Assembly: GCA_025267735.1 (NCBI GenBank)
Contig: CM046299.1
Location: forward strand, 21,412,232-21,476,231
DNA: 64,000 nucleotides
Source of the DNA: Mactra quadrangularis
Taxonomy: Eukaryota > Mollusca > Bivalvia > Venerida > Mactridae
Direction: 5' to 3'
Positions 45,101 through 58,283 of this stretch are shown piece by piece. The number at the start of each line of letters is the position of its first letter. Position 1 is the stretch's first letter. The position numbers and the translations under genes were made by a program. The notes under the pieces are model-generated. The model saw only the letters and a list, made by a program, of their open reading frames with translations, made no database searches and had not been told where the DNA came from.

Positions 45101-46498
45101 AATCAGTGTAGGGAATCACGTGATCTATATGGTTCCTAGCATGGCAATAATGACGACCAGATCAACAAATTTAGAAAAAAGCAAGGTAAATGACATTTAT
45201 TCGTAACCGATTTTTATCAGACCTAGTGCTGTCTATGCAGTACAAATTTATTTTTTAGCGGCAGTTCTACCAACCCCACAATGGTTAAGTTTTCAATATT
45301 ACCTCGAGGTTTTGAACGAGGTCAGAGTTTTTTGGAAGAACCTCGAGGTAATCTAGAAAACTAGAACCGTTGTGGGGTTCACAAAACATATTTCTTTATA
45401 ATATTGAATTAAAAATTGTTCAGCAATATCATTGAACTGTGTCATCTAAAATTTATGGACTAAATACGAAACATCACTCATCGCCTAAACTATCGTGTAT
45501 TTGTTTACTTCAACACCGGTAGTTTCAAAATGGTGCCTAAATGTGTCCGAAGTTATTCGTAGAGAATGACCGAGAAGTTTCGAATGGCTCATAAGGGATT
45601 GTAGAAAAAACCTTAATTTGTACCTGTTAGCAAATGGAAAAATAATCAGACCTATCACGTGACGGTGACATGTTACAGTAATTTTCAATCTTCATGTTCA
45701 AGTTTAACATCGAAGGAGTGAGCAAGAACACGTGATACAAACCTACTTCGACGACAACTAATCAAAACATACCAGTTTCAAAATATACAAATTGGCGAAT
45801 GTAATCTAAAAGATTATCAAGAAGTCAACAGCTTCCTGAACTTTTTCTCCAATCTTGAATAGGTTCAAATGTACAAAGATACCAAGTGTGTATACATTGA
45901 AGTAAGTCAGCCAAACTCAGTAAAATATTAGTACAGGAGAACAAAGAGTTGTTTGTTTCTAGAACACAGTTGAGTTTTCTAGAACGCTTGGAATATTGCA
46001 TGCAAGTAAAGATGTCCATATTACATTTTATCAATCATTTTAATTAGGTTTAGTGTTGTGTCAACACTAATGATCATTTTACTTCGGACGGCTCATGTGA
46101 ACCAGCTTGACTGTAACCATTACGCACCCTTCAACAATACGGACGATTTTATTTAGGAAAGAAAAGCAACAGCATTGTCGAATTTTCATGATAAAGTATA
46201 ACAGTGTGTATAACAATCCCACAACGGTTCTAGTTTTCTAAATTACCTCGAGGGTTTGAACGAGTCGAAAGACTTTTGGAAGAACTTCAAGGTAATCTAG
46301 AAATTTATAACTGTTGTGGGGCTGGCAGAACTACCGCTGATAATAGAATATTGTGCTGCTAAGACTGCACTAGGTCAGATAAATTTCGGTTACGTATAAA
46401 TGTCATATACGTTGTCTTTTTTATCTAAAATTGTTAATCTGGTCGTCATTTTTGCCATGTTAGGAACCATATAGGTCACGTGATTCCCCACACTGTAT
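45101..46498. repeat. Inverted repeat, ~280-bp arms, ~840-bp spacer
   Basis: The left arm (45101-45377) and right arm (46217-46498) are reverse complements. They share GGGAATCACGTGA, ATATGGTTCCTA, AATGACGACCAGAT and GACCTAGTGC. Each arm contains at its inner end a ~100-bp palindrome of its own built on CCCCACAA, TTACCTCGAGG and GAACGAG. The spacer contains a CCGAGAAGTTTCGAATGG remnant of the hAT-like MITE. It may be one transposon with long terminal inverted repeats. Confidence 0.65.
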
Positions 46499-46499
46499 A

Positions 46500-47119
46500 A
46501 AATCTTGGGTGAGGCACGAATCAGTAAACTCCATTAAGATTCTATATGCAATAGCCTGCGCGTAGCCTCCTCCTGCAATCAGACCGGGTTAACTGTAAAG
46601 ATGATTGCACTTATATTATCATCCATTTGATAAATTTTATCATTTAATATCTTTATCACATATAAGGTTTGGTTTGTAAACTAGTTAGTCCTAGTCATTA
46701 TAAAAATGTTCATTAGCACATGTTTAGTATATATCTAAACAAAACTTAGAAAATCCGTGTATTTTATTCATTAAAGCTTATTACCAAATGTCAATGTAAT
46801 GTGATTCTCCTTTCAAGTTATCTTGCATGGTCATTGAACCGGAGATTAAATGCTTATAGTTGTATTTTTATCAAAATTTCCTTGTGAAGAAATACATATT
46901 ATCTTACCAATATTCATATATTACCGATATTAATATTTATATTTTATTTATACTATGTTCATATGTAACTTATGTTTTCATGATTGTCACATTCATGAAT
47001 ATGTTTGACCGCATTGGTCTATGACCTTCCGGCGCTTATATAAATAAACTGGTTAAACTTGTTATCTACTTATAGTAACTTATACATCAAACATTTTCTC
47101 CAGGTATACATAAGTGACA
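46500..47119 (+). other. 5' flank and possible 5' UTR of MCT-like gene
   Basis: A pyrimidine-rich acceptor, ATTTTCTCCAG, precedes GTATACATAAGTGACAATGG, so the first coding exon probably begins at 47104 and an upstream non-coding exon is likely. A TATATAAATAAA stretch lies near 47038 but cannot be assigned as a promoter. Confidence 0.4.
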
Positions 47120-50100
47120 ATGGCGGCCAATGGTAAAGCACACGATGGAACAGAAGACAGAGAAAACAACAACACTGGTCAAGTAGCTGAAGATGCAACA
47201 AATAAAGTTCCTATACCACCTGATGGAGGCTGGGGTTGGGTCATCACATTTTCTTCATTCATGATTGGTATGATTGTAGATGGTATCGCTTTCACGTTTG
47301 GATTCTTCTTTCTAGAGTTCCAGCAGTATTTTGGCGCCAATAAGAGCGTTACTTCAACTATAAATTCAGTCCTGACAGGATCGTACTTAACAATTGGTAA
47401 GTGGACTCTTAGATCGTAATTTGCTCCAGCCATTTTGTATGCTTTCTTTCTTTTTTATAGTTTTTAATATTTTAATAGTCTTAAAATGTTCTTTTTAAAT
47501 TTTGAATTTTATATGATACTTTGATTATGTTAATGACACATGGATTTTTTTTTAATTCAATCTTTTGAACATTGTTCAATTGTGCCGCGGGCGTCCACTT
47601 TCCCGTTGACTGTCCCTGCATAGATTTAGATATTAAGACTGTGTTTGTAACATTTTAAGCACCCAGTGACTGATAACTGTCCTAATAATAGATAGTCTCA
47701 TGTTAGACTCTTACGCAAGTAAGAAGGCAATGGTAGCCGAGGTCTTGTGAATACATGAAAAGTTGGTAAGGCTCACCATACAACACGTATATGACTTCGA
47801 CTGTTAAAACGTAGTGTAAAAAACAAAGCAAACAATTTTTGCCATCCACATAATACATATTTGAATCTAACTTCTTATCTTATTTATTTATGACTAAAGG
47901 ACCAGTTGTTGGAGCACTAACAAATGTATTTGGTTGTCGTAAAGTTGCCATGGTTGGTGCTGTTATCACAGCTATATCATTCTTTCTGTGTACGTTTTCA
48001 CCAAATGTTGAAACTATGATCATATTGTATGGACTCTGTGGAGGTAAGTTTTTTTATCTGCCCTATTGGTTTCTTTAAAATGTTTGATTTGTTATATTGA
48101 ATGCACTAAAAGAAATTTTGAGCTAGATCAAGTGGCGTTCATACTAGATATATTAGATATTCGATAGTAAATTAATCATTTTTTTCAAATTAAGCAGACT
48201 ATACTAAATATTGTAACGTTAAATCATCAACTTAAGTTAACTACAACACTAGCGTCCTCATGAATGTCCATATACCCCTTTATTTATTAAGCGTCTGTCT
48301 TCTGTTTTTTTAATTTAACAATAACCAGATGTAAGACTCCAAGGGCATTTGAATAGTCTAATATAGAACAAATAAAATTAATTTCACAAAATTTAACACA
48401 TTCTACTCGTAAAAACTAAAATCAAAATGCTCACCAATGTAAGTCTTATCAATGCTAGCATCTTCTGGCATGGTCGAGTGGTTGCGATGATTGACTAATT
48501 AGTATGAGTTATAGCCTGTTTCGCATTTGTGCGAACTTCAACCAAATTCAGTCACGTTGTTTTCTTGAGTAAGAACATTTATTGCTATTGACAAGTACTA
48601 AGGGTCCTATAATTTGACATATTTTTGTGAGATATAATTGGTATTTACATAGGTTGTATTTGTTCTCAATCGAATCAATTAAAATTTTAAAATCTTAAAA
48701 TCTTAATCAAATCCTAAATGGTAATCTAAACCTTACTAAAACCAAGCTAGCATTCTTCAGGTACTGGTTTTGGTTTGATGTATCTTCCTGCCATTGTAAT
48801 GGTTGGCTATTACTTTGACAAACGTCGAGCATTGGCGACTGGTATTGCAGTATGTGGAAGTGGTATAGGAAGCTTTGTATTTGCCCCTTTAAGTGAAAGT
48901 TTACTGAGGAATTACAGCTGGAAAGGCGCCATGTGGATCTTGTCTGGCTTATCCTTGAATGGCATTGTCTTTGCTGCGCTGTTTCGTCCTTTGGAATACG
49001 AAAGCAACACTGACATGGACGCAGCATGTGACGAAGAAATAACAGTTGATCGGAAATTTAAAGTCAATGGACACAACTTAGCGTTACAACGTGTGAAAGA
49101 TGATCCTAGCTCTTTATATAGAAGTCGTTCAGTGGAAGCTTGCAATAATGTTGGTAAAGAGTCTGAAATAGCTAGACTTGGACACAGCCTCTTCTTGGAC
49201 TCTGAGCCAAGGTCAAGGAAACACGCCAAAGGTCGACAACATCACGTTCTCCATCCACTGGAAAGAAAGGACATATTTTACAGTGGAAGTATAAAAAATT
49301 TACCAGAATATACGGAGGCGGGTAGTGAACAAAAGTTTGTGAAGAAAATGTTACACAAAGATAATCCCGAAGAGGAAAGATCAAAGAATGTATGGACTCA
49401 ATTTTTGAGAGACACTTTTGATACTTCTTTAATGAAGAGTCCAACTTTTGTTCTGTATGGTACATCGTGTTTTCTTTGTATGATAGGTAAGTATTACACT
49501 TTATTTAAGTTAATGTATTTCCAACAGTATTTCAGTTGGTGGAAAATTGTATTTGGAGGGGAGGGGCTATCAAGACACGAGTCTGAAGCTATTTTTACCA
49601 AATAATCAAACTTCTTGTGTTTAAATTTTGGTAAATGTTTGAAATTATTATCGTATTTCAAGTTCGTCTTAAATTTATCTATTTAGAATGAAACACAGAC
49701 GTGATATCTAGCGTAAAAATATCTGTTGTCCTTTTTGGGGTGGGGGGGGGGGCTTGATAATCACATGCCAATTATGGTTTACTCATACTAACTTAATAAT
49801 AATTAACAAAAAATACCTCCACTATTTAGACGTTATAAACCTTAACTTATCGGGGTTGTCCGGCGAAGATACAAATGTATAACTTAAGGGTGTAATACTA
49901 ATGGTGCTATAGTTTGTCCGACAAAAACATTAATTTTCGTCTTTCTGAGATTGATAGCAATGGGTTTTTTACTGCATAATTCAAGAAAGGTTGCTCCTAA
50001 TAACCAACAGATTAGCTACCAAATTAAAAGGTTGTTTCTGTATGCGATGATTCCAAATTGCAAAAATCATACATGTGCCAAATGAATGATCACAAACAAA

Positions 50101-53100
50101 CAAACGTATCATAATTTCATCCTCTTAACATCATCTCTCCCCATATGTCCTCAGATAACCCATGTATAAATTTACGACACGTTCATTTTGAGGAGACCTT
50201 ATTCAGGTCATGAATCGTCCTCAAACAGGTGATCTTTATTTATATTGTCAATTTTATCTAAGTGTTACGTTAGGATATATATTTATTACTGATAATACTC
50301 TAACAAACACCTGGTCCATCTTAATTTGTTAATATTTAACCAGATGTCAATGTTTGTCCAATCTTAAAACAAGAGGTTATTTCGGGTCAAAGAACTGTCC
50401 TCATGATACCCTGTATTCTCCGAGCATTGCCCTAGGCTTTTTATTGATTCAAACGAATTCAATTATAAAAAAGACCCCCATCTCTCATGAAACTGGGGGA
50501 GTAAGACAGACATGTGAGTAGTCATTTCTAAACGTGTCATATTTGTTTAGACAGTCGCCCTACTTATTGTTTCTGGTTGGTCAAAAGCTCTGGACCCAAT
50601 CTATTTACTAGTTCCAAGCCGGCACCTTCGTCAGTGGCTGACAACTGCCCTACTTGATACAGAGATGGGTGTGACAAGACACACTACCGAATAAACAGTT
50701 GCCCATTTATGTACACCAATATGTTCTATTTTCTCACACACCCTGTCCATTATTTCAGGTTTCTTTGTGCCATTTATTTACATACCTGATATTGCAATGG
50801 AACATGGTATGACTTCCTCACAGGTAATACTTTCAATGTTAACATCATATGATATATAATAATGTATTATAATTTTAGATACATTTGAATTGCAAGAAAC
50901 TTATTTGAAGGATGAAGCAGTTTCTAGGAAGAGAATGATTTCCACTTGTGCCAACGTAGTTGTCTCAAATGAACAATAATCGGGGTAGACCGCTTATGAT
51001 GATATCACTCATAGTAGTTATGATGTGGCTAAGTTTGTTCGATATAAACATGTCATTTCATAGTACCAAAATAACTGAATAATAATGATTGACAATAATG
51101 TAGTCACACAAGTCTTGTAATATATCAGACTTTTGTTACGTCTAGCAGCACATCAGACTACACATTTTTAGTACAACAGTGGTGAAATACCTTACTAGTT
51201 ATGTTGGACTATATTCCACCTAGTTCAAACTTACGAAAGGCACCGGAAACTTATCTACAACTGAATTTTGATTGAATTTCCAAAAAAGGATATACCATTT
51301 TACTGCCGTACGTTTTAGTCGGATTGTACAAAAATGCTTACCACTGGACCACAACCCCGACTTTAACTTCGACTACTTGTATTGTCTTTTGTTGTCTTAA
51401 TGAGGGACTTTTGTCATTTGTCTTTCCCTGATACAATCTGAAGCCATCCAATTAGTAAGTAGGTCCTATCAGTTGGAATCCTCGGATTTTATCATTGAAG
51501 TCCTATGTAAGGATAAAAAAATATTTCATCTAATATCTTTTTTGCTAATTAAGATATTAACAGGGGTGATAAAAGGAGTGATTAAATTTAGATAGTTCTT
51601 CAACAAAACAATAAATACCTTGATATTCAAACAATTTAAATGAATTACAAAAAAGTAATTTAAGATTAATTGTGGCAAATTGACATTGAACAGTAAGGTA
51701 CCTAATTGAAGAGTATGAAAGGGGAAATAAATGACTAAGTTTCCTTATTAAACTTTATCAGGTGATTGATTTCATGGATTTAACCCAACGTTCATTTTTT
51801 ACATATTTTCAGTCAGCTTGGATCATATCATCTATTGGTATAATAAACACGGTGGCACGTATTGGTGTTGGTTGGGTATCAGACAAACCTTGGGCTGATA
51901 GTATACTTATAAATACAGCTGCTTTAACTATGACTGGACTTATAACTATATTTGTACCCTACTACAAGATATATGCATTGTATATATTATATGCTGTTCT
52001 GTTTGGATTTGGAATAGGTAAGGAACATTTACGAAATTTTCATCAAAATATTCTATGAAGCTAGGTTAGAAAGTATTAACACGGTAGTATTGGTAAATTA
52101 TAAGTAAGGCATAGTTGTGGTGTTTTTATCTGTGATTATTTGTAAAACTAGGCTAGTAAGCATTACAGTATTGGTAAATTTCATTCAACTGTCAGTGAGT
52201 AACCGTCATTAACCACGCTGATTAAAATACTCCATTATAGATAGTAAGTTCAGAAGTATTGTAGTAAGTATTTAACTCAGTGGGATATATGTATGCGCTA
52301 CAGACAGTTGAGAAAAATGTATTAATATCTTGATGTATCATGTATCATATCAATGCAATTTCGCCACTGCTCGACTGTCATAACTTACGCATGCGACAAA
52401 ATGCCTTAATATTGAAACATACTTGTTTTTTATTTGGCACATGCATAAAATGCATCCTCTCCTAATTTGACCGAAGCTGTTCTGGCGTTCAGAGAAGGTA
52501 CAAGTGTATAAGATGGGGCGACAAAAATTGTAGTATTTCGTCGAATTACATCATATTGCTACGTGATATTTTACACGATATTAAAGTACATGTTATCTTA
52601 AAAGTGTCTCGTCCCCCCTAGGTACATATATATTTTATCAAAAAAAGATAGGGCTTCTCTTGACATCATGTTATATTATATTACTGGAGATAACCAACTG
52701 TCAAGTGTAGTACAATCAAGGACAGATAAAATGATGTCAAACATTATAAATTTTAGGGAATCAATTTTAAAGCCCCATTATCAAAAGTAATACTGTGATT
52801 GTACCGCAAAGAAAACCGACATTTATATATTTAAACACCTTAAATAAACAAGATTTTAATATGTTTATGTTATTCATTGCATTTCAAAGTGAAAGTAGAT
52901 CGAAACCGAAAGTAGAATTTGGTTGTCAATACTTAAATTAATAGTTTTGATCACAACATGTTTATGATGAAGCCTTGGAATAGAAAATACAAAAAATACA
53001 CAAAATTACAAAATTCAGCCCTAAAACCTTTTAGATCATGTATATTGAACATTAGTGCATAAATGAATGCAGTGAGCTCTTATAAAAGTACCCCACTTTT

Positions 53101-54483
53101 TTTAAGAAATGAACACTTTGTCAAATTCAAATTTAGAAAACAGACTGGTTTGAACCGTTTATTGTGTCTCTGATGCATGTTATATTATGATAACTTCATG
53201 TTTGTAAAATATTTTTCAAGTCTACTGTTGATGAACATATCTTCATATAGTGGCTTTAAAGGGTATAAACCTATAACTGACGGAGAAAGCTTAATAATTT
53301 TTGAAATTTTTTTTTTGATTTTACACTCCGATTACCAAAGTGTATGATGTTGTTTTTGTTAAAATGACCGTGCGATTTGATAGACATAGTTAATTGTGTA
53401 AAATAATACACTGTAATATTAATAAACATCGGTCAACGGAATTTACGGAAGTATGTGTCTTGTAACTGGTTAACAGCTAAATTCAGAGATTCAACTTCTC
53501 CAGGAACGGTGAGCAGGTTATATGGCCTCAGTAGCATGGCCTATACAATGAGTTGCTACAGCGTTAACCCCCCCCCCAAAAAAAAAAGATCGAATTAACG
53601 CATAGATACAAAGTGATGTCTCTTCACAAAGACTCAAATCATTCCTAATCTAATATTATTCATAGTTTATCTAATCTTTTTTTCAGCTGTATTTGTGTCG
53701 CTACGTTCAATCATCATTGTAGAACTTCTAGGTATTGATAAACTTACTAACTCATTTGGACTTCTCATACTTTGTCAAGGTCTTTCAACTTTCATTGGAT
53801 CTCCAATTGCTGGTAAGTTTTTACAGTAAGCTGTATCATTATAATTGGTTTAGTCTTCAAATATTACTTTTAGTCCACAGACCATAAGTTTGTGTAAGCA
53901 TTTCAAAGTCACGTTCGAAGAGGTAATCCAGGTTGCTACTGTAGTGTTAATGTACGAATAATATAAGAATAATATTTAAGTATTTAGATCAGCGGAGTTA
54001 ATGTTTGCGCCACGCCATTGACAGTTCAATAAAAATTACCAAAACATGTTCAGTTTGTTGGAGTGTTCGTCGAATTGTCTCCCTTTTGTCACACTAAGGA
54101 CATAACTTGTTAACATCGGCTTTTATGATTTGCAATGTACAACGGTATATCTAACAAAAGATTGGGAAGTACCCTATTTTTATGAATAACGCATCATATG
54201 GAACTGAGGCCGTAAACCATTACAACCGGGACATTTATTGGTCTGTGAGTGTACATCTTGTTATAGGAATTCACCACATGTTTAACCATTTGCAGGTGCC
54301 CTTTTTGATCTGACAGGAAACTATATGGCATCATTTTACTTGGCTGGGGCAGTTATATGTGTATCTGGGCTTATATGTCTACCTTTGAGACGTCTTTCAC
54401 GCTGGGAGAAAGCAAGAAACGAAAGGAGGAAGATGCAAGCTGACTTGACTGATGTGGAAGTACCGTTAGTGAATGGCAAGTGA
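47120..54483 (+). CDS. MCT/SLC16-family transporter, complete 7-exon gene
   Basis: Exons: 47120-47396, 47900-48043, 48761-49486, 50759-50823, 51813-52017, 53687-53812 and 54296-54483; every junction is GT-AG and phases agree, giving 576 aa. The start is the ATG at 47120 within GACAATGG. Family hallmarks: PPDGGWGWV entering TM1 (residues ~34-41), and YYFDKRRALATGIA before TM5 (~157-170). A ~150-residue hydrophilic loop lies between TM6 and TM7 in exon 3. TM8 has ARIGVGWVSD, and LLGIDKLTNSFGLL and GSPIAGALFD follow near TM10-TM11. The tail ends VEVPLVNGK. These carriers sit in the plasma membrane and move monocarboxylates or related organic acids. In TM8 the residue four before the conserved Arg is Asn rather than the Asp known in proton-coupled MCT1, and TM1 lacks its Lys, so the substrate is open and an MCT12/14-like orphan is plausible. 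Confidence 0.92.
47640..47800 (-). repeat. SINE family 1 fragment in MCT intron 1
   Basis: It carries CCAGTGACTGATAACTGTCC, AGAAGGCAATGGTAG and a GTGAATACATGAAAAG block that resemble the middle of SINE family 1 on the minus strand. The ends are lost. Confidence 0.35.
48465..48605 (+). mobile_element. SINE family 2 fragment in MCT intron 2
   Basis: GGCATGGTCGAGTGGTTGCG is a good tRNA-type A box. It is followed by GTTGTTTTCTTGAGTAAGAAC, the core block of family 2, and TACTAAGGGTCC. The B box is weak. Confidence 0.5.
50540..50665 (-). repeat. SINE family 1 fragment in MCT intron 3
   Basis: It contains CCTTCGTCAGTGGCTGACAA then CTGCCCTACTTG, the family-1 centre, with a degenerate left part. It is about 90 bp upstream of exon 4. 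Confidence 0.4.
51508..51738. repeat. Dispersed repeat shared with 14355-14612
   Basis: This is the partner of the block at 14355. It ends about 75 bp before MCT exon 5, so it forms most of the 3' part of intron 4. Confidence 0.6.
52171..52318. mobile_element. CCCCGCTGATTTAAAT MITE in MCT intron 5
   Basis: The left arm reads TTCATTCAACTGTCAGTGAG and ATTAACCACGCTGATTAAAA; the right arm reads TATTTAACTCAGTGGGATAT and ACAGACAGTTGAG. It is a diverged member of the family. Confidence 0.6.
53445..53590 (+). mobile_element. SINE family 1, 3' half, in MCT intron 5
   Basis: It contains GTAACTGGTTAACAGCTAAA, TTCTCCAGGAACGGTGA and GCCTATACAATGAGTTGCTA, then a C9-A10 homopolymer. It ends about 100 bp before exon 6. 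Confidence 0.6.
53965..54055. mobile_element. Right arm of CCCCGCTGATTTAAAT MITE in MCT intron 6
   Basis: It reads AAGTATTTAGATCAGCGGAG, TTAATGTTTGCGCCAC and TTGACAGTTCAATAAAAATT. Only one arm is recognisable. Confidence 0.55.
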
Positions 54484-55520
54484 ACATAAGGGGACGTTAT
54501 TCTTTTGATTCTATGATGTGATGTTGAACAATGATCGCCACTAACTTGAAAGTGTTCTTTACTAGTGCATTGTTGTTTTACAGCATTTAGTAACTAGCAA
54601 TTGATGACTTTTGATACATGTACAATGTTCCAGCAATGCCATATTTGAAATTAGCACCTTCACTCTAGATAACATTAATGTTTTATTATTTACCTAGTAT
54701 TTGGTGTTTTAAAAACAAATACAAATGATAATTGTTAATGGCTTTCTACAATTGACCATTGTGAATATTTCTTTGTGCTCAGTTATTTACATTGTTTATA
54801 GTAAATGGCCGGTAATATCATGTAATTTTCACTCTGTTTTCAATGGTATTTTGTCTCAATTTGTTTGTGTTGGTTCAATGTTATAAAAGTTAATCATATA
54901 TACGCTACCGCTGTACAATCTGATGGTCATGGGTTGCTCCGAGTGATAATGTTTATATGTTACCCATTTTAATAAGATAATCTAAATAGATGAAAGATGT
55001 CAATCCACGCAAGGATAGTCCAGTGTTACATCACTGGTTGCAATTAAAGGTTCAAATACACATGATTTGTAAACGGGGTTCATCAGATCTAATGTACCAA
55101 AACGAAATTGATCAGAAACAGTCTCAGACTGATTTTTCATGAGATCGTTTTCTAAATAGTATGAACTTATTCCGACCCCGTAAGACTTTTAATGTAGGTA
55201 ATTTTAATGTGTAATTTTAAATATTACATTTGTAGTAAAATTCGGGTATTCATATTCGAACAGTCTGAATCACTTTTTGTAATCGTAAATGTACGGTGAA
55301 AAAGGTTCTGCCAAGCAATTCATCTGCCAATATACCAATATGTACTTTAAATCCTTATTTGGTACGAACGTACTGACTAGGTTAATTGCATGCAGATAAG
55401 ATGTTGGCAATGATCCAACTTGTAAAATGTGTTTTTGTGATATGAAGGATAAATTGTGATAGTTTGTAGCAGTATATTTTTGTTAAAATGTGATATCAGA
55501 TAATTAAAGTTTATATTAAC
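54484..55520 (+). other. Probable 3' UTR and downstream of MCT-like gene
   Basis: AT-rich non-coding sequence follows the TGA. No canonical AATAAA was placed with certainty; ATTAAAG at about 55504 is a possible weak poly(A) signal. No other feature is seen to 56940 except a GCGGGTTCAAATCTCTCC tRNA-like B box near 55797. Confidence 0.4.
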
Positions 55521-56948
55521 ATCCTGCTTGTATTTGTACATACGTGTTATTCAAGCTGAATATGTCTCCAAAAATATCGAATTTCCATTTTATTATTGTC
55601 ACCTTGTATATTGATTCGTTTGGAGTACTGTCCCTTGATTAAATCAAAAATGGCATATGACAAAGTTATGTCCCTTTAAATGTCAACAAATGATTGTTGA
55701 AGAATATCAATAATAAACTCACCACTTTAACGGCGAATAGCTTACTTTTTAAACAACTGTATGAGCAGCAGTCAAGTGTTAAGACTAGAGATATAGCGGG
55801 TTCAAATCTCTCCAAATGCACTGCAAATTTCACTAGGCGAAAAGTTTACTTGCTTATGGTGAAATGGTACTTCTGATTTTTTAGATTTGCATTTAATGTT
55901 TAGTGCAATATCAACCTGAAGATTTTCGATTCAGATATACGCTTTATTTAGCGTCATATCTGCTAATTACGTTACCATGCCGTCGTGAACATGAGGAACT
56001 TGCGCACTTTTTCGGTCGACAATGGTCAGAAAACATATATATCCTAAATATTTATATTCCGCGTCACAACAACAAATTCTTAATCAGAAGTACAAGTAAA
56101 TATCAATGATTACATGCTATCATACAGTATAAACAAGCCGGTGATCTATTAACACAATCGGTAATATCTCCACTGAATGTATATGAATTAAAATCAACAA
56201 CAAATAAAACTTACGCGAAAATGTCATTTATTTATTCAAGAAAAAACAACATTTACAATAACAAAAATATTTAATAAATATAATAGAGAAATGATTGTTT
56301 CTGTATGTACAAAATCTGTTAACAAGAACTTTAAAATAAAGTCGGCGCAGACCAGAAAATCTTACGAAAAAATCTTCGTAAGTCAGTTTCATAATTATAA
56401 TTATCACTTCAAAGTCAGGCAGATGATAAGCGTAATTATGATATGATATTCAAAAGGTATTCACAATTTTACACAATTTGTATAGTATTTAGAATTTATA
56501 AGCCAAAAAAGTGAGCGTATTATTAATGTTTCTTGCTTTTGACTTACGAAGATCTTTTTCGTAAGATTTTTTGTGTAAAGCACCACTGAGGCATATATGC
56601 GGCCTATGTATCTGACCTTGACATATATGCAAAGGTTTTGCAAAGTAAGTTTGAAGAAATAGTTGATCATAAATAGATCTCTTAAGAATTAACAGTATTT
56701 AACATTATTAATTACTCATGTTATAATAAATGGAACAACATAGTATTTTGTAGCTAATTTCATATACTTTGGGTTGTAAGAATATACCCTACACTTTTAA
56801 ATCAAAGCACTGGAGTACAGGAGGAACGATGTCCTGAGTTTTATCATTCAGCTGAGTATGGGGCATCAATTATGCCTACAAAAGTTAAACGAAAACAAAA
56901 CATCTGAAAAAGTTGTATGCCACACATACATGTACTTAATATATTTTA

Positions 56949-57246
56949 CAGGGGTGGATCCAGGATTGTTTTCTAGGGGGTCCGAAATTTTCTAGGGGGG
57001 TCCGAACTTTTCTAGGGAGGGGGTCCAAACCTCGAACCACAACCACATTATACACATTTTGCAGAAAAAATGCAAAATATTGATAATAAAAACTACATAA
57101 CCATTAAATCTATGTTAAGCACCGAGAAAAATTGCTTCATGGTACTTAAAAATGACTTACAGGCAAGAAGTACTCTTATGGACAGGTACATTTTCCAAAT
57201 TCTAATGGGGGTCCGGGCCCCCCTGACTCCCCCGCTGGATCCGCCT
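56949..57246. mobile_element. hAT MITE, copy 2
   Basis: It starts CAGGGGTGGATCCAGGATTG and ends CTGGATCCGCCT. The octamers ATATTTTA and ATGCTTTA flank it (6 of 8). The body matches 8746-9028, including CATAACCATTAAATCTATG or its variant and AAGCACCGAGAAAAATTGCTT. Confidence 0.8.
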
Positions 57247-57471
57247 ATGCTTTAATACTTATGGTTGAAAGTAACGTCACTTTACTGGTCTAGTTTGTAG
57301 ACGTATTGTCGCATAATTATGCTATACAATGTAACTTGTGAAAGTTGATCCGATACAAAAACTACAATTTAAATATCATTTGCATGTATTAAATCAGTAA
57401 AAAGAGGTGCAGTTGTCCCGCCGCGTGTAATGTATTATTATGTTCCTTGTCAATTTGCCCAAACTATACAT

Positions 57472-58057
57472 CATTCGGAACTCCTCGGCCATTCATTAGG
57501 AATAATTACGGACATATTTAAACGCCATTTTGGAACTACCATTGCGTCACGTGTCTATGGTAGCACATTTCTGTCATCAGATATTCACATAACTAATTAA
57601 CTTAATTAAGTGGTTAACTAGTAACGGTAACTAGTTAACCACTGAACTTAATTTACTTAAGACGTTAACTAGGTACGGTAACTAGTTAACATCTTAACTA
57701 ACTAGTTAGTTATGTGGTTATCTGATGGCAGAAATATGCCACCATACATGTCCAAACAAAATACTTTAATGGGTGTTGATGTAAACAAATCTATGGTCGT
57801 TTGAGTCCATAAATATGGAATGCTCGATTCAATAATATCCACTGAACAATATATAGTCACATATATATAGCATAATACATGTATTTACAAAGCCCTATGT
57901 GTTTACGATAAGAACTATTTTGTATTACCGTAACGTGCTTCGCCTATGCTTCGCGTCGCGTATTTAGTAAAAACCCAAGATTATTGTTAGACCCCCTACG
58001 AATTCTTCTGGGATTATTCATTCAATGAATGGTGAATGATCGAGGTGTTCCAAATGA
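57472..58057. mobile_element. hAT-like MITE (CATTCGGAA family) with nested foldback
   Basis: The left end CATTCGGAACTCCTCGGCCA and an inverted right end CATTTGGAACACCTCGATCA are flanked by the perfect octamer CTATACAT at 57464-57471 and 58058-58065. At 586 bp it is the longest family member; about 190 bp of that is the foldback element at 57556-57746. Confidence 0.75.
57556..57746. mobile_element. Foldback element with GTTAACTAG palindromes
   Basis: The ends TATGGTAGCACATTTCTG and an inverted TATGGTGGCATATTTCTG are flanked by CGTGTC and CATGTC (5 of 6). Inside, GTTAACTAGTAACGG and its inverse repeat twice, forming nested AT-rich palindromes. Termini and duplication length match the modular palindrome at 61166-61862. 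Confidence 0.7.
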
Positions 58058-58283
58058 CTATACATAAGAAGGACAATTTTGTTTTACCACATGCTTCTTT
58101 GAAAAAATTAATTAAATCATCTGGTTCCGTTATTCGATATGAGTAGAAAATAGATCCATGGACTTATTGAATGTTAGATGCTGTAAACAATGCATTGTTA
58201 GTAACAATATATGAAGTAGATTTATATTTAATGCTGGTTGTGTTCAATAAATAATAAATTTCACATATTCATAGATTCATAAT

